NCBI RefSeq assembly: GCF_000238055.2 | Contig: NZ_KE148312.1 | Location: 10,001-74,000, forward strand | Direction of reading: 5' to 3' | Length of the DNA stretch: 64,000 nt | DNA from: Oribacterium parvum ACB1 | GTDB taxonomy: Bacteria > Bacillota > Clostridia > Lachnospirales > Lachnospiraceae | Shown: positions 49,210 through 58,847 of the stretch, piece after piece | Numbering within the stretch: position 1 is the first letter of the stretch | How the letters are laid out: the number at the start of each line of letters is the position of its first letter | Notes under the pieces: generated by a model | Told to the model about the DNA's origin: nothing | Databases searched by the model: none | What the model saw: the letters and a program-made list of their open reading frames with translations, nothing else | Program-made: the position numbers and the translations under genes

Positions 49210-50892
49210 CTAAAGTGTGAAATGCTTAAGAATCTCTTCCATGTTCTGTACCTGGTCAAAGAGTCTTTCGCTTGTTGCGGATAATTCCTCTGCAGAGGCA
49301 GAATTGTTCTGCACAATGGAAGAAATCATTTCTACTCCCTGTTCTATTCCGCTTACAGTTTCAGACTGTCTGTTGGAATATTCTGCAATCTCCGTAATCT
49401 TTGTATTCATCTGACGGGAACTCTTTACCAGCTTTTCCAAGGACGATGCTGCTTGATCCGCCATTTTTGTACCATCCTGTATAGAACGAACTGTATTTTC
49501 AATCAGTGCTGTCGTATTTTTAGCGGCTTCTGCGGATTTTCCCGCAAGATTACGTACTTCGTCTGCAACTACGGCAAAGCCTCTTCCAAACTCTCCTGCA
49601 CGGGCAGCTTCTACTGCGGCATTCAGAGCGAGGATATTGGTTTGGAAGGCAATATCATCAATGGTTTGGATGATACTGCTTATCTGCTGAGCGGTTCCGT
49701 TGATTTCGTTCATGGAACTGCTCAGAGCATTCATTTGATCACTGCTGTCCTTCAGCATTGCTTCCGTAGCATCCGAAAGCTCGGTTGCCAAGCTTGCATT
49801 TTCCGCATTGGTTTTAATCTTATCGGAAACATCGGAAATATTGGCGGAAAGCTCTTCGATGGAACTTGCCTGCTCCGTGGAACTTTTGGCTAGGGTTTCG
49901 CTTCCTCTGGAGACTTCCTTCGCAGAGTCGTTGACATACTCGGAGGTCTTTTCCACCTCTGACAAAGTGTCCTTTAATTTGTGATGTATCTGTACTAGGG
50001 ATTCAAATATGCTTTGATAGTCTCCTACATACATTTCTCTGCAGCTGCTTTTAATGCGGAAGTTTCCGTCTGCCATGGCAAAAAGGAGAGAATGCATATC
50101 TCCGATGATTTTCTTTAGACGGTGTGTCATTTCTTTTATGGCGCCGACTGTACTTCCGACTTCGGTGTTGTCTACAGGGAGATTAATATGGGTATCGAAA
50201 AGACGGCCTTCCGAAAGGCGCAGCATACTGTCCTTAATGACCACAAGCGGCTTCATCAGTTCTCTTCTTACGAAAAGCATCATGAGGAAAACAAGGATAA
50301 TAGAAGGAATTAAAAGCGCAATACTGATGGTTGTCACTAAGGTGGAAAAACTCTCTGCCTCCCTCATGATTCGATCGGTTCTTTCCGTAATGCTGTTATA
50401 GAAAACGGCATACTGCTTTTGCACTTCCGCTTCGCCCTGCATATAATCAGCATTATAGAGGAGTTCGCTTGCGCTTTTGGAATCTTTTTTTGCTGCATAG
50501 TCAAAGGCCTGCGCTTCTAAGTCTGCAAGGTGTGCTGAAGTGATTTCCATGGTATGCATTGCCGTCTCTTCTACCGGATTCAAGCCATACTGATTCATGA
50601 CTGCTCTTGCCTTTTCACGATTCTTATAGGTATTGATTTCATTATTATATTTATCTAAAAAACGGGTATCCAGGGTTGATGCATAAGATCTGGCGTGCCT
50701 TGTTAAATCCACACTGGCAGTAGAGAATTGCCTCGCTGCTAAAACAAGAGCAAATCTTTTTTTGGAGGTATTTTTTTCTTCCCTCATTGTTACGGCGCTG
50801 AAAATGGTAGCGATTGCAGTAAGAAGCAACATAATAATGACTCCGATTGAGTAAAATCGAAGCTTTCCGGACTGCGTCCATCGTTTTTTCAT
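49210..50892 (-). CDS. methyl-accepting chemotaxis protein
   Basis: 560 residues: transmembrane helix about 14-36, an external helical ligand-binding domain of the four-helix type, second helix about 182-207, HAMP domain (about 207-260), and the signalling domain with the invariant hairpin tip [40 protein letters not shown]. It reports chemical signals to CheA in the polar array. A sigma-28-type promoter lies upstream and a strong terminator downstream. Ligand unknown. Confidence 0.95.
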   Translation of the reverse strand: MKKRWTQSGKLRFYSIGVIIMLLLTAIATIFSAVTMREEKNTSKKRFALVLAARQFSTASVDLTRHARSYASTLDTRFLDKYNNEINTYKNREKARAVMNQYGLNPVEETAMHTMEITSAHLADLEAQAFDYAAKKDSKSASELLYNADYMQGEAEVQKQYAVFYNSITERTDRIMREAESFSTLVTTISIALLIPSIILVFLMMLFVRRELMKPLVVIKDSMLRLSEGRLFDTHINLPVDNTEVGSTVGAIKEMTHRLKKIIGDMHSLLFAMADGNFRIKSSCREMYVGDYQSIFESLVQIHHKLKDTLSEVEKTSEYVNDSAKEVSRGSETLAKSSTEQASSIEELSANISDVSDKIKTNAENASLATELSDATEAMLKDSSDQMNALSSSMNEINGTAQQISSIIQTIDDIAFQTNILALNAAVEAARAGEFGRGFAVVADEVRNLAGKSAEAAKNTTALIENTVRSIQDGTKMADQAASSLEKLVKSSRQMNTKITEIAEYSNRQSETVSGIEQGVEMISSIVQNNSASAEELSATSERLFDQVQNMEEILKHFTL

Positions 50893-51214
50893 GAATTCCC
50901 CCTCCTTGGGTAAGATTTCCTCTAAGAGATTCTGTATTGATTTCTAGCTTTATGAATACTGTATCGACATAAAAGAATTAAAACTTAAGTCTTTTATGGA
51001 TATCCTCTTACAAAGCTTTTCTTGCTAAAGCGAAAAGCGGATATTTGGAGAATCTCTTTTCATTTTTCTGTGATTTTGCTATGATTAGCCTTACTTTAGA
51101 ATGAGATTTTGTATTTTTGCAAGGCTTATTAAAAATAAGCTGTCATTGCTAAGAGGAAAATATGCTTTATGCATGAAGAACGGAGCAGTTTTCCATAAAA
51201 AGTGAGGAAATAAA
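50893..51214. other. divergent intergenic region mcp / comEB
   Basis: 322 bases. The mcp side has AAGGAGGGGGAATTC and the sigma-28-type promoter at 50961-50988. Toward comEB there is a GCTTATT/AATAAGC hairpin near 51124 and a ribosome binding site GTGAGGA. No other feature seen. Confidence 0.5.
50961..50988 (-). promoter_or_regulatory. sigma-28 (flagellar) type promoter of mcp
   Basis: On the minus strand TTAAGTTT (50981-50988), 12 bases, GTCGATAC (50961-50968), against the consensus TAAAGTTT-N11-GCCGATAA. It lies about 70 bases before the mcp start. Confidence 0.55.
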
Positions 51215-51715
51215 ATGAGTGAAAATGAAAAAAGAAGTGATTATATCTCTTGGGACGAGTATTTTATGGGGATTGCCGAGCTTTCCGCTCGTCGTTCCAA
51301 GGACCCGTCCACCCAAGTAGGTGCCTGTATTGTTTCTTCCGACAACAAAATTCTCTCCATGGGCTATAACGGCTTCCCTAAGGGCTGTTCCGATGATATC
51401 TTTCCATGGACCAGAATAGAGGTTGATCATGACCCGTATAATGCAAAATATGTTTATGTTACCCATGCGGAGTTAAATGCCATTTTGAACTATAGAGGCG
51501 GTTCTTTAGAAGGAGCAAAAATCTATGTCACCCTCTTCCCCTGTAATGAATGTGCAAAGGCTATCATTCAGGCGGGCATTAAAACATTGGTTTTCCGTGA
51601 GGATAAATATGCGGATACGCCTTCTGTACGCGCTTCAAAAAGAATGCTCGATGCTGCAGGGGTACGCTATTATCAGTATCAGGCAACAGGCAGAAATATT
51701 TCTATTGCTTTATAG
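51215..51715 (+). CDS. dCMP deaminase (ComEB type)
   Basis: Converts dCMP to dUMP, feeding thymidylate synthesis. 166 residues with the zinc site HAE (84-86) and PCNEC (Cys 110 and 113), and the substrate loop SYNG-like MGYNGFPKGC. Length is normal. GTGAGGAAATAAA precedes the ATG. Confidence 0.93.
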   Translation: MSENEKRSDYISWDEYFMGIAELSARRSKDPSTQVGACIVSSDNKILSMGYNGFPKGCSDDIFPWTRIEVDHDPYNAKYVYVTHAELNAILNYRGGSLEGAKIYVTLFPCNECAKAIIQAGIKTLVFREDKYADTPSVRASKRMLDAAGVRYYQYQATGRNISIAL

Positions 51716-51719
51716 GAAA

Positions 51720-51752
51720 AGTCCTCGATGAGGACTCCGGTCAACAGACCGG
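51720..51752 (+). other. two abutting hairpins between comEB and nth
   Basis: AGTCCTC/GAGGACT (51720-51736) is followed without a gap by CCGGTC/GACCGG (51737-51752). There is no T-run, so it is not a normal terminator. It lies 4 bases after the comEB stop and 46 bases before nth. Confidence 0.6.
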
Positions 51753-51798
51753 CGGTTTCATTATAACGCTAAGATATTTGTTTAGAGAAAGTAGAAAA

Positions 51799-52494
51799 AT
51801 GTTTATCCCAAGAGAAAGTAAGAAAAAACGAGAAGCTCGCGTACGGGAAATCATGGCTCGATTGGACGCACATTACGGAGATCATCCCATGATTTTTTTA
51901 GAGGCGGAAAATGCCTGGCAGCTGCTTTTTGCCACTATTTTATCGGCACAGTGCACCGATGCCAGAGTCAACATGGTGACGGAAAAGCTCTTTAAGAAAT
52001 ATAAAAGCTTGGAGGATTTCGCTTCCTGTGACTTACAAGAACTGGAAGAGGATATTCATTCCACCGGCTTCTACCATAACAAAGCGAAAAACATCAAGGC
52101 CTGTGCTGCAGCCTTAGTGGAAGAGCACGGGGGAGAGGTTCCAAAGGATATTGATACTCTTACCGCCCTTCCCGGTGTAGGACGAAAGACGGGGAATTTG
52201 ATTTTGGGAAATATTTTTGATATTCCCTCTATTGTCGTAGATACCCATGTAAAGCGCATTTCCAACCGTCTCGGCCTTGCCGATTCTTCCGATCCGACGA
52301 AGACGGAATTTCAGCTTATGGAAGTGCTTCCGGAGGAGTTCTGGATTCGCTGGAATACGCATATTATTGCTCTGGGGCGTACCCTTTGCACTTCTCAAAA
52401 GCCGAAGTGTGAGCTTTGCTATTTAAATGATCTTTGCCCTTCGGTAAAGGGGGATCCCGAAACATGGAGAGCACCTTCGGAGCGGAAACGCTGA
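51799..52494 (+). CDS. nth: endonuclease III
   Basis: DNA glycosylase/AP lyase that removes oxidised pyrimidines. The helix-hairpin-helix LPGVGRKTGN contains the catalytic Lys, VDTHV the catalytic Asp, and the C-terminus has the 4Fe-4S motif with Cys spaced 6, 2 and 5 apart (CTSQKPKCELCYLNDLC). 231 residues from the ATG at 51799; a TTG at 51778 is in frame but has no better signal. Confidence 0.95.
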   Translation: MFIPRESKKKREARVREIMARLDAHYGDHPMIFLEAENAWQLLFATILSAQCTDARVNMVTEKLFKKYKSLEDFASCDLQELEEDIHSTGFYHNKAKNIKACAAALVEEHGGEVPKDIDTLTALPGVGRKTGNLILGNIFDIPSIVVDTHVKRISNRLGLADSSDPTKTEFQLMEVLPEEFWIRWNTHIIALGRTLCTSQKPKCELCYLNDLCPSVKGDPETWRAPSERKR

Positions 52495-52573
52495 TACGGA
52501 AACAGCCGTTAAACGGAAGATATAGAATGAACTAAGAATGTGATGTAACGGAAAAGCATAAAGGAGCGGAGTT

Positions 52574-52849
52574 ATGGAAGATTGTGAGGACTGCAGAAAT
52601 TATTCCTATGATGAGGATGAAGATGAGGCGGGCTGCCTGGCAAGCTTAGATGAGGACGATCTGGCAAGGCTGCAGGACTCCGATTCTCGTGCACACTGCC
52701 CTTACTGGTGTAGAAGTGACTCTATAAAGGCAAAACACAGCGGCAATGAATACGATACCGTGAAATACCAAGCGATAGGGCATCTCGCCGCGGAAAGTAT
52801 TGCGAAAAAGGTACGGGAAAAGCTTGCAAAGCGGAAGAAAGTGGAATAA
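52574..52849 (+). CDS. small Cys-rich acidic protein (DUF6472-like)
   Basis: 91 residues. An N-terminal block with CEDCRNYSYDEDEDEAGC and, later, HCPYWCRSD suggests a metal-binding knuckle with five Cys and one His. It resembles the short DUF6472 proteins of Lachnospiraceae (pattern CxxCxNYxYDED...LDEDExxR...CPY), but with a longer basic, helical C-terminus (SIAKKVREKLAKRKK) that could bind nucleic acid. Function unknown. GGAGCGGAG precedes the ATG; trmL follows 18 bases later. Confidence 0.7.
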   Translation: MEDCEDCRNYSYDEDEDEAGCLASLDEDDLARLQDSDSRAHCPYWCRSDSIKAKHSGNEYDTVKYQAIGHLAAESIAKKVREKLAKRKKVE

Positions 52850-52867
52850 AGAGGTTAGATAAAGATA

Positions 52868-53461
52868 ATGAATATTGTATTGCATGAACCGGAAATCCCC
52901 TTTAACACAGGGGCTATTGGACGCACCTGCGTTGCGACAAATACGAAGCTTCATCTGATTAAGCCCTACGGCTTTATCTTAAATGACAAAAATATCAAAA
53001 AGGCCGGTATGGACTACTGGCCCCTGTTGCAGCTGAAGGAGTACCTCTCCTATGAGGATTTTTTGCGGAGTATAGAAGAAGAAAATAAGCATGGGAATTC
53101 CGATTCTTTCCACGAAGCTGTCCAAAATAAGCAGGGAAAAGATGAGCTCGGTATATGTTCCGGCCTCAAGTCTCCTTCCAATCCTAAAATCTGGTACGCT
53201 ACCACGAAAGCGAAAAGAAGCTACACGGAAGTTTCTTTTTCCGAAGAGGACTACATCATGTTCGGAAAAGAATCCGCCGGTATTCCGGAGGAGATTCTGG
53301 TGGAAAATGAAGAGCATTGTATTCGCATTCCCATGCTGGAGGAAGCTCGTTCTCTAAACCTCTCGAATTCTGTGGCCATTATTCTCTACGAAGCCTTACG
53401 GCAGCAGGATTTTAACAGCCTGAAAAAGGCAGGAGAATTGCACAGACTGCATTGGAAGTAA
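52868..53461 (+). CDS. trmL: tRNA (cytidine/uridine-34 2'-O)-methyltransferase TrmL
   Basis: SPOUT-fold enzyme that methylates the wobble base of Leu tRNAs. Motifs: NIVLHEPEIPFNTGAIGRTC at the start, FGKESAGIPEEIL and the knot RSLNLSNSVAIILYEALRQ. At 197 residues it is about 40 longer than usual; the extra residues (about 62-100, rich in charged and polar residues) are inserted before WYATTKAKRSYTEV. The insertion is in frame and the rest is intact. Confidence 0.93.
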   Translation: MNIVLHEPEIPFNTGAIGRTCVATNTKLHLIKPYGFILNDKNIKKAGMDYWPLLQLKEYLSYEDFLRSIEEENKHGNSDSFHEAVQNKQGKDELGICSGLKSPSNPKIWYATTKAKRSYTEVSFSEEDYIMFGKESAGIPEEILVENEEHCIRIPMLEEARSLNLSNSVAIILYEALRQQDFNSLKKAGELHRLHWK

Positions 53462-53600
53462 AAAGCTGAAAAGATTTATAGCCCTTATAAAGACCGTCTT
53501 TTTTATGGAAATGGAATTGCGCACGGAGTATACTAAAAACGTGAGCGTATTTTATTTCCAATTTTTTATGAAATTGGAAACCACAGAAAGGATGGAAAGT

Positions 53601-55115
53601 ATGTCTTGTACAACGATTTTAGTAGGGCGAGAGGCAAGCTTCGACGGTTCAACCATGATTGCCAGAAATGAAGACTCCGGCTCCGGCTCTTTCAGCCCTA
53701 AGAAGTTTATAGTAGTGGAAGCTAAGGCTCAGGGGGAGGAGTATGTTTCCGTCCTTTCCCATGTGAAGATTCCGCTTCCGAACAATCCTCTTCGTTATAC
53801 CTGTATGCCCAATGCAGTCTATGAGGACGAAGGAATCTGGGGTGCGGCAGGGGTAAATAGTGAAAATGTATCCATGACGGCAACGGAAACCATTGCCTGC
53901 AACGAACGTGTCCTTTCCGGAGATCCTCTTGTAGTGTATAAGAAGGCGGAGAACGGAAGGCCGGAGCAGATTGGCGGAATAGGAGAAGAAGACATGGTCA
54001 GCCTCGTTCTTCCCTATATTCATTCTGCAAGAGAAGGCGTGCTTCGGCTTGGAGAGCTATTAGAGCAGTACGGTACATATGAGATGAACGGCATTGCTTT
54101 TTCGGATGAGAAGGAAATCTGGTGGCTGGAAACCATTGGAGGACATCATTTTATTGCAAGACGAGTGCCTGACAATGCTTATGTTATGATGCCGAATCAG
54201 CTTGGAATTGATTATTTTGATTTTGAAGATGCTTTTGGTGCGCAAGATGAATATATCTGCTCCAAGGATTTAAAGGACTTTATTGCTAGGAACCATCTGG
54301 ACCTTCGTTTTTCGGATGAAATCGAAAAGACGGAGGGAGACTGGATTAATCCGAGAGAGTGTTTTGGTACACATTCTGACGGGGATCATATTTATAACAC
54401 CCCGAGAGCTTGGTATATGGCAAGGTATTTCAATAAAAATACGTTCAGCTTTGATGGAGAAAATGCAGAGTTAAAGCCGGAGGATGATGATCTTCCCTGG
54501 TGCCTTTGCCCGGAAATCAAGATTACGCCGGAGGATGTAAAGTATATTCTCTCCTCGCATTTCCAAGGAACACCCTATGACTGCTACGGAAAATACGGGG
54601 ATGAGAAGAATCGCGGAAAATATCGCCCTATTGGAATCAGTCGTAACAATTTCCTGAGTCTTGTTCAGATCCGTCCGGATGTTCCGAAGGAATATGCCGC
54701 CATTGAATGGGTATGCTTCGGTTCCAACACCTTCAATGCCTTTGTTCCTTTCTATGCAAATGTGAATAAGACGCCGGAATATTTTGCGAATACTACGAAG
54801 ACCGTCACTTCGGAAAGCTTTTACTGGGCAAATAGAATCATTGCAGCTCTTGCCGATGCACAATTTAGCGAATGTAAGATGCATATTGAGCGCTATCAGG
54901 GAAAGGTTCCGACAAAGGGCTATACCTTGATGAAGAGTTTGGAAGAAAAATTGGAAAAGAAGCTTCCGAAGAATGCCGCTGTCATAAAGCTCTTGGAAGA
55001 CTGTAATGAAGAGATTGCAAAGATGGTAAAGGAAGAGACGGAAGCCGTACTGGATAAGGTTCTTTATGAAGTGAGCTGTAAGATGAAAAACGGCTTCAGT
55101 CGATCCGATGCTTAG
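53601..55115 (+). CDS. family C69 dipeptidase (PepD-like)
   Basis: 504 residues. The family uses an N-terminal Cys nucleophile that is exposed by processing; here MSCTTILVGREASFDGSTMIARNEDSG gives that Cys at position 3. The open frame begins 96 bases earlier, but only the ATG at 53601 places the nucleophile correctly, and AAAGGATGG precedes it. Likely cleaves dipeptides in the cytoplasm. Two other signatures, NEDS and WLETIGGHHF, fit. Confidence 0.9.
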   Translation: MSCTTILVGREASFDGSTMIARNEDSGSGSFSPKKFIVVEAKAQGEEYVSVLSHVKIPLPNNPLRYTCMPNAVYEDEGIWGAAGVNSENVSMTATETIACNERVLSGDPLVVYKKAENGRPEQIGGIGEEDMVSLVLPYIHSAREGVLRLGELLEQYGTYEMNGIAFSDEKEIWWLETIGGHHFIARRVPDNAYVMMPNQLGIDYFDFEDAFGAQDEYICSKDLKDFIARNHLDLRFSDEIEKTEGDWINPRECFGTHSDGDHIYNTPRAWYMARYFNKNTFSFDGENAELKPEDDDLPWCLCPEIKITPEDVKYILSSHFQGTPYDCYGKYGDEKNRGKYRPIGISRNNFLSLVQIRPDVPKEYAAIEWVCFGSNTFNAFVPFYANVNKTPEYFANTTKTVTSESFYWANRIIAALADAQFSECKMHIERYQGKVPTKGYTLMKSLEEKLEKKLPKNAAVIKLLEDCNEEIAKMVKEETEAVLDKVLYEVSCKMKNGFSRSDA

Positions 55116-55226
55116 GACGTATCGTATTTATCTTATATTCAATATATAGGTCACTCAGGCGTTGCGCATGAATTCTTGCAAATGGGAAATGTACGCTCTG
55201 CACGCGATATTTAGTATGAATCAAAA

Positions 55227-55258
55227 ACGAGATACCGCATGCTACAGGAGCGATACTT
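55227..55258 (+). repeat. CGAGATACCGCA stem-loop element, copy 3
   Basis: CGAGATACCGCA, TG, CT, five bases, AG, C, GATACT. Same spacing as the copies at 22648 and 31804. It lies between the C69 peptidase stop and its terminator. Confidence 0.68.
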
Positions 55259-55271
55259 GATAAGTATAAAA

Positions 55272-55300
55272 GGGAGGAGCGGTCCGGCTCCTCCCTTTTT
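55272..55300 (+). terminator. terminator of the C69 peptidase gene
   Basis: GGGAGGAGC/GGCTCCTCCC with a five-base loop and five T. Confidence 0.92.
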
Positions 55301-55355
55301 CATACGTATTTTATTCATACAGAATCTGCGGTGCTGTTTTTTTGAAGATAAGTAT

Positions 55356-55655
55356 CTATTTCTTTTTCTTTTTGTCTAAGCGTTCAAATGCAAGTCGATA
55401 TCCTTCGGCGCCATAGTTTAAAGAGCGATTTACTCTGGAAATGGTGGCGGTGGAGGCACCGGTAGTTTTGGCAATATCGATATAGGTTTTTCCTTCTCGA
55501 AGCATCTTTGCGACTTCATAGCGTTGTGCCATGGCAAGAAGCTCGTTGATGGTGCAGACATCTTCAAAAAAGCAAAAATATTCCTCTGTTCCCTTTAGCT
55601 CCTGTATTCCTTCGAAGAGGTGTCTTACCTCCTTCGTATCCAGCTTTTTATTCAT
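55356..55655 (-). CDS. YerC/YecD family TrpR-related regulator
   Basis: 99 residues. Resembles the Trp repressor fold: helices around LFEGIQELKGTEEYFCFFEDVCTINELLAMAQRYEVAKML and a helix-turn-helix GKTYIDIAKTTGASTATISRVNRSL. Found in most Firmicutes as a single-domain DNA-binding protein with unknown target. Ends in a run of Lys. Confidence 0.9.
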   Translation of the reverse strand: MNKKLDTKEVRHLFEGIQELKGTEEYFCFFEDVCTINELLAMAQRYEVAKMLREGKTYIDIAKTTGASTATISRVNRSLNYGAEGYRLAFERLDKKKKK

Positions 55656-55691
55656 TAGAGCTTTTCCTCCCTTTCAATATCGTTGTTCCAT

Positions 55692-57206
55692 TTATTCCCA
55701 ATTAATGGGAGTGGGTCTTCGGGTATCGAAAACCTTCTTTACATCAAAGAGGTCGGAAAGCCGGTCGGCCTTACCGATATAAGATTCATACAAGCGATAG
55801 CCGTCTATATTTCTTCTTCCCTGGCGGAGGAATTGATCGCCGTACTGCATCCAAACCTGTGTAGAGTCTACATTACAGAAATAATGGAAGCCTGCATTTT
55901 CCAGAAGGTCAAACTTTCCGTCTTGCTGTCCGCTTTGGTAGGGATGCCAATCTCCGATGTCTGCTCCGAAGGGATAGAGAAGAATTTCACAGGGATCCGG
56001 AAGCAGAGGCTCCACATTTCTCTCCCAACGATCCGTATCCTTTTGGATTGCTTCCAAAGAACGAGTGGAAAAATTGATATGTCCCCAAGAATGTGAAGCG
56101 AATTCATATCCGTCACTCTTCAAAGCCTGTGTCAGCTTCTTTACGGTTTCTTTATCCTCTTCGATATTCGGATTTGCCTTGTTCTTCGGATCAAGGGCGG
56201 GTGAATTCGGATCAAAGGTTTCGTCCGTACGGTATCCCAGAACGCCGTTATATCCCGTGAATGCAAGAATGGCCTTATGTCCGTGATAAGCGAAGTCGGG
56301 ATGTTCTTCCACGAATGCATCTAAGATTGGCACTAAGTCATAGTCTCCGACACTTACATTTCCGTCCTTATCGGTATATTGCAGCTTCGGTTTTCCGTTT
56401 TCATCCAAAACCATTTTGTCGGCAAAGCCGCTTCCCTGCATATAAATATAATAATTTACATCATCCTCGGACATAATGAAGGGCTTCTTTCCCTCCGGCA
56501 GCATAATCTGCTTTTTTACCATTTTCTTCGTGCCGTCTGCCTGCTCCTGCATTTCCGCAATATCATGCATGTGTACCATGACATAGCCACGATCATACAT
56601 TTCCTGAATGACCTCCTTAAACTCCGGAATCGTGGTCATCACGGAATTGTACTGTCTTCCCTGATGGGTATCTTTTAAGGCGCGGTCTGTATCTACAATC
56701 AGGATATGGAAGAAAATGTGGGTGATATTGTTCATATCTACCGGAACAAGTTTGGCTTTCGCTTCTTCATATTCCGCGATTTTGGAGGAAACCTCCGTAT
56801 CTTCGGTCTCGCTTAAAGCATTGAGTGTTGTGACAGCACCGTCATAATCATATTGCTTGGCTTGCAAGTCTGCGGTCTTCATGGCTTCTTCTTTTTCGGA
56901 TAGGATAGAGCCTGCACTGCTGTTTTCCTCCCCGCCCGTTTCTCCCTCGGAAGAAAGGGGCTGAATATCCGTTTCCCATGCGGGTGCGCTTTCCTTATTC
57001 GGCGTTAATAGATTCCTTTTTTGCAGGTAGGGAATAGCGAAACGGAATCCGACAAAGGCGAGGAGAAGAAGGATTAAGGCCAAAACAAAGAGAAGGATAT
57101 GAGACTGTCTGTCTCTTCTCCTTTTTTCCATCCTTTTTTCCATTTTTTTTCGATGTTCTTCCATCTTTTTTTGATAATTTATTTCTTCAAAATCATGTTC
57201 TGTCAT
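55692..57206 (-). CDS. membrane-anchored polysaccharide deacetylase-like protein
   Basis: 504 residues: a basic cytoplasmic N-terminus (1-36), one transmembrane helix (37-59), a Ser/Glu-rich stalk, and a NodB-type domain outside the membrane. Motif 1 reads SEDD (246-249) in place of TFDD, and motif 2 SHSWGH gives His 372 and 376, so metal ligands are kept. LLYPFGADIGDW is the motif 3 region. Probably deacetylates a cell-wall glycan. Confidence 0.85.
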   Translation of the reverse strand: MTEHDFEEINYQKKMEEHRKKMEKRMEKRRRDRQSHILLFVLALILLLLAFVGFRFAIPYLQKRNLLTPNKESAPAWETDIQPLSSEGETGGEENSSAGSILSEKEEAMKTADLQAKQYDYDGAVTTLNALSETEDTEVSSKIAEYEEAKAKLVPVDMNNITHIFFHILIVDTDRALKDTHQGRQYNSVMTTIPEFKEVIQEMYDRGYVMVHMHDIAEMQEQADGTKKMVKKQIMLPEGKKPFIMSEDDVNYYIYMQGSGFADKMVLDENGKPKLQYTDKDGNVSVGDYDLVPILDAFVEEHPDFAYHGHKAILAFTGYNGVLGYRTDETFDPNSPALDPKNKANPNIEEDKETVKKLTQALKSDGYEFASHSWGHINFSTRSLEAIQKDTDRWERNVEPLLPDPCEILLYPFGADIGDWHPYQSGQQDGKFDLLENAGFHYFCNVDSTQVWMQYGDQFLRQGRRNIDGYRLYESYIGKADRLSDLFDVKKVFDTRRPTPINWE

Positions 57207-57351
57207 TTTTTTCCCTCTGCTATATTATATTAAAAGCTTGAAACACGAAATTGCTGAGAATAGTCTTTTTGTGTTCTTTTGCATGAAATACTTCCTATTC
57301 TCGTTATTTTACGGAAAATTTTCACTGGTTTCAATGGTAGATTCTCTTAAA

Positions 57352-57410
57352 GTGAAAGAAAACACCCGATTGCTTGCTCCAAAGCGGATACAGGCAGCAA
57401 TATCGGGTGT
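57352..57410 (-). terminator. terminator downstream of ribU
   Basis: ACACCCGAT/ATCGGGTGT with an inner TGCT/AGCA stem, followed on the minus strand by TTTTCTTTC. The wider 57207-57480 gap holds this and the start signals of the deacetylase gene only. Confidence 0.6.
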
Positions 57411-57480
57411 AATGAGATACGGATATTATAAATGATTTTGAAATACCTTAAGGAGAATGTATCTTTTCCCCCTATGTAGA

Positions 57481-58125
57481 TTATCGCTTAAACTTATGCA
57501 AGAGGGGAGAAACACTTTTATAAAGAAAGAGGCAGAGCAGAACATCCAACATACCTTTGATAAAAGTAAAAGGCAAGTTAAAGATAAGCAGCGCTTTTTC
57601 CATGCTTCCCACAGAGGGAAGAATCAGTTGATACATGGAAAGAACGGTCTCTTTCGGCATAAAATTATAATAGAAGGGGTATACCACAAAAAGGTTGGAA
57701 GGGTAGGAAATAAGGGCCATGGTCATGGCGCCAAGAAGGGAAGCAAGTACGGCTCCCTTTTTGTTTTTCTTTTTCTGATAAACAAGTCCTGCCACACCAA
57801 CGAAGCTCGCTCCAAGAATAAAGTTGGACAGCTCTCCTACGGCAAAGGATCCGGAGCTGAAAGAATGAAGAACATTCTTAATAAGCTCTACCAGTATTCC
57901 TGCAATCGGTCCAAGACCGAAGGCGGCAAGAAGCGCCGGAAAGTCGGAAAAATCAAACTTGATAAAGGGGGGCATAAGTGGTGCCGGAACCTCTAACCAC
58001 ATCAGAATGTAGGAGATTGCAGAGAGAATTCCAATGATGGCGATGTTTCCTATACGGTCTCTGCCACTTTCTTTTACTGCACTATCCACTGTGATGATTT
58101 TTGTTTCTGTACTTCCATTTTTCAT
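57481..58125 (-). CDS. ribU: ECF transporter S component, riboflavin (RibU)
   Basis: 214 residues, about six transmembrane helices after a polar N-terminus. The substrate-binding subunit of an energy-coupling-factor transporter; KFDFSDFPALLAAFGLGP and the Gly-rich helices match RibU. The FMN riboswitch directly upstream makes riboflavin the clear substrate. The shared EcfAAT module is not in the window. GAGGT five bases before the ATG sets the start. Confidence 0.94.
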   Translation of the reverse strand: MKNGSTETKIITVDSAVKESGRDRIGNIAIIGILSAISYILMWLEVPAPLMPPFIKFDFSDFPALLAAFGLGPIAGILVELIKNVLHSFSSGSFAVGELSNFILGASFVGVAGLVYQKKKNKKGAVLASLLGAMTMALISYPSNLFVVYPFYYNFMPKETVLSMYQLILPSVGSMEKALLIFNLPFTFIKGMLDVLLCLFLYKSVSPLLHKFKR

Positions 58126-58290
58126 TTTTTACCTCGCTTTTCTCGAAGGGAAAGCATTTGCTTTCTCTTACAATAAACAGATTCCTTCTTCTTAGTGTGT
58201 AAAGCGAGGATTATAAACGAGTTACACAGGAAGCTCTCCTGCTTTTCAAAAATAAATTAACCTGAGTACGGCTCCGGTCACTTATTTTAA

Positions 58291-58320
58291 GAAAAAAGCC
58301 CTGTACAAATTGTACAGGGC
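58291..58320 (-). terminator. intrinsic terminator of the FMN riboswitch
   Basis: GCCCTGTACAA/TTGTACAGGGC followed by six T on the minus strand. It lies between the aptamer and ribU. When FMN binds, this hairpin should stop transcription. Confidence 0.9.
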
Positions 58321-58339
58321 GGAAAAACTCGTTAAACTC

Positions 58340-58448
58340 GCTCCTCTTTCATCCAGACTATACTGTTGGTGTCGGAATTGCACCGACTCAGCTGCAAACG
58401 CAGGTCGCGGACTGTACCGCCAGTGGGGAATCGCACCCCGCCCTGAAG
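58340..58448 (-). ncRNA. FMN riboswitch (RFN element)
   Basis: The minus strand reads the conserved blocks CAGGGCGGGGTGCGATTCCCC, ACTGGCGGTA, AGTCCGCGA, then GTCGGTG/CCGACACC and AGTCTGGATGAAAGAG, in the order of the RFN aptamer. With the terminator downstream it should switch off ribU when FMN is abundant. Boundaries are approximate. Confidence 0.96.
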
Positions 58449-58757
58449 AACTACAGATATAGAATACTCCTTTCTTGAAAAAATGCAAGCGGAGAAAAAT
58501 TCACTTAAAACATACAATGTGCACAAAGAATGTCTTAAGATTTATAAATAATAAACAAATAATAAAAGAGAAAGAGAAGGACAAAAATCACTATGGATAT
58601 ATAGAGAAAGCCTATATAAAAATCAGAAAGAATTATTTGTTAAACACATAAAATATTTTTAAACATAAAAAGCAAGATTTCAAGCGGGTTTTGAATGCTT
58701 TGAGATGGAATGGAATGAGCGGGAAAAAATCAAAAAATTATATAAATTTTGTATTCC

Positions 58758-58786
58758 TTGCACTTGCTACTAAATATCACTATACT
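58758..58786 (+). promoter_or_regulatory. promoter of the molybdenum cofactor locus
   Basis: TTGCAC (58758-58763), 17 bases, TATACT (58781-58786). It leaves a leader of about 165 bases before the first gene. Confidence 0.7.
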
Positions 58787-58847
58787 AGGGGAAATAGAAG
58801 TTTTAAAGCATACTAAAAAATTGTTAGATATTAAAAAAGTATATAAG

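Noticed and set aside
57457-57996. 179-codon plus-strand frame over ribU
   Set aside because: Antisense to a membrane protein with a riboswitch; the Lys/Gly-rich product is an artefact of reading ribU backwards.
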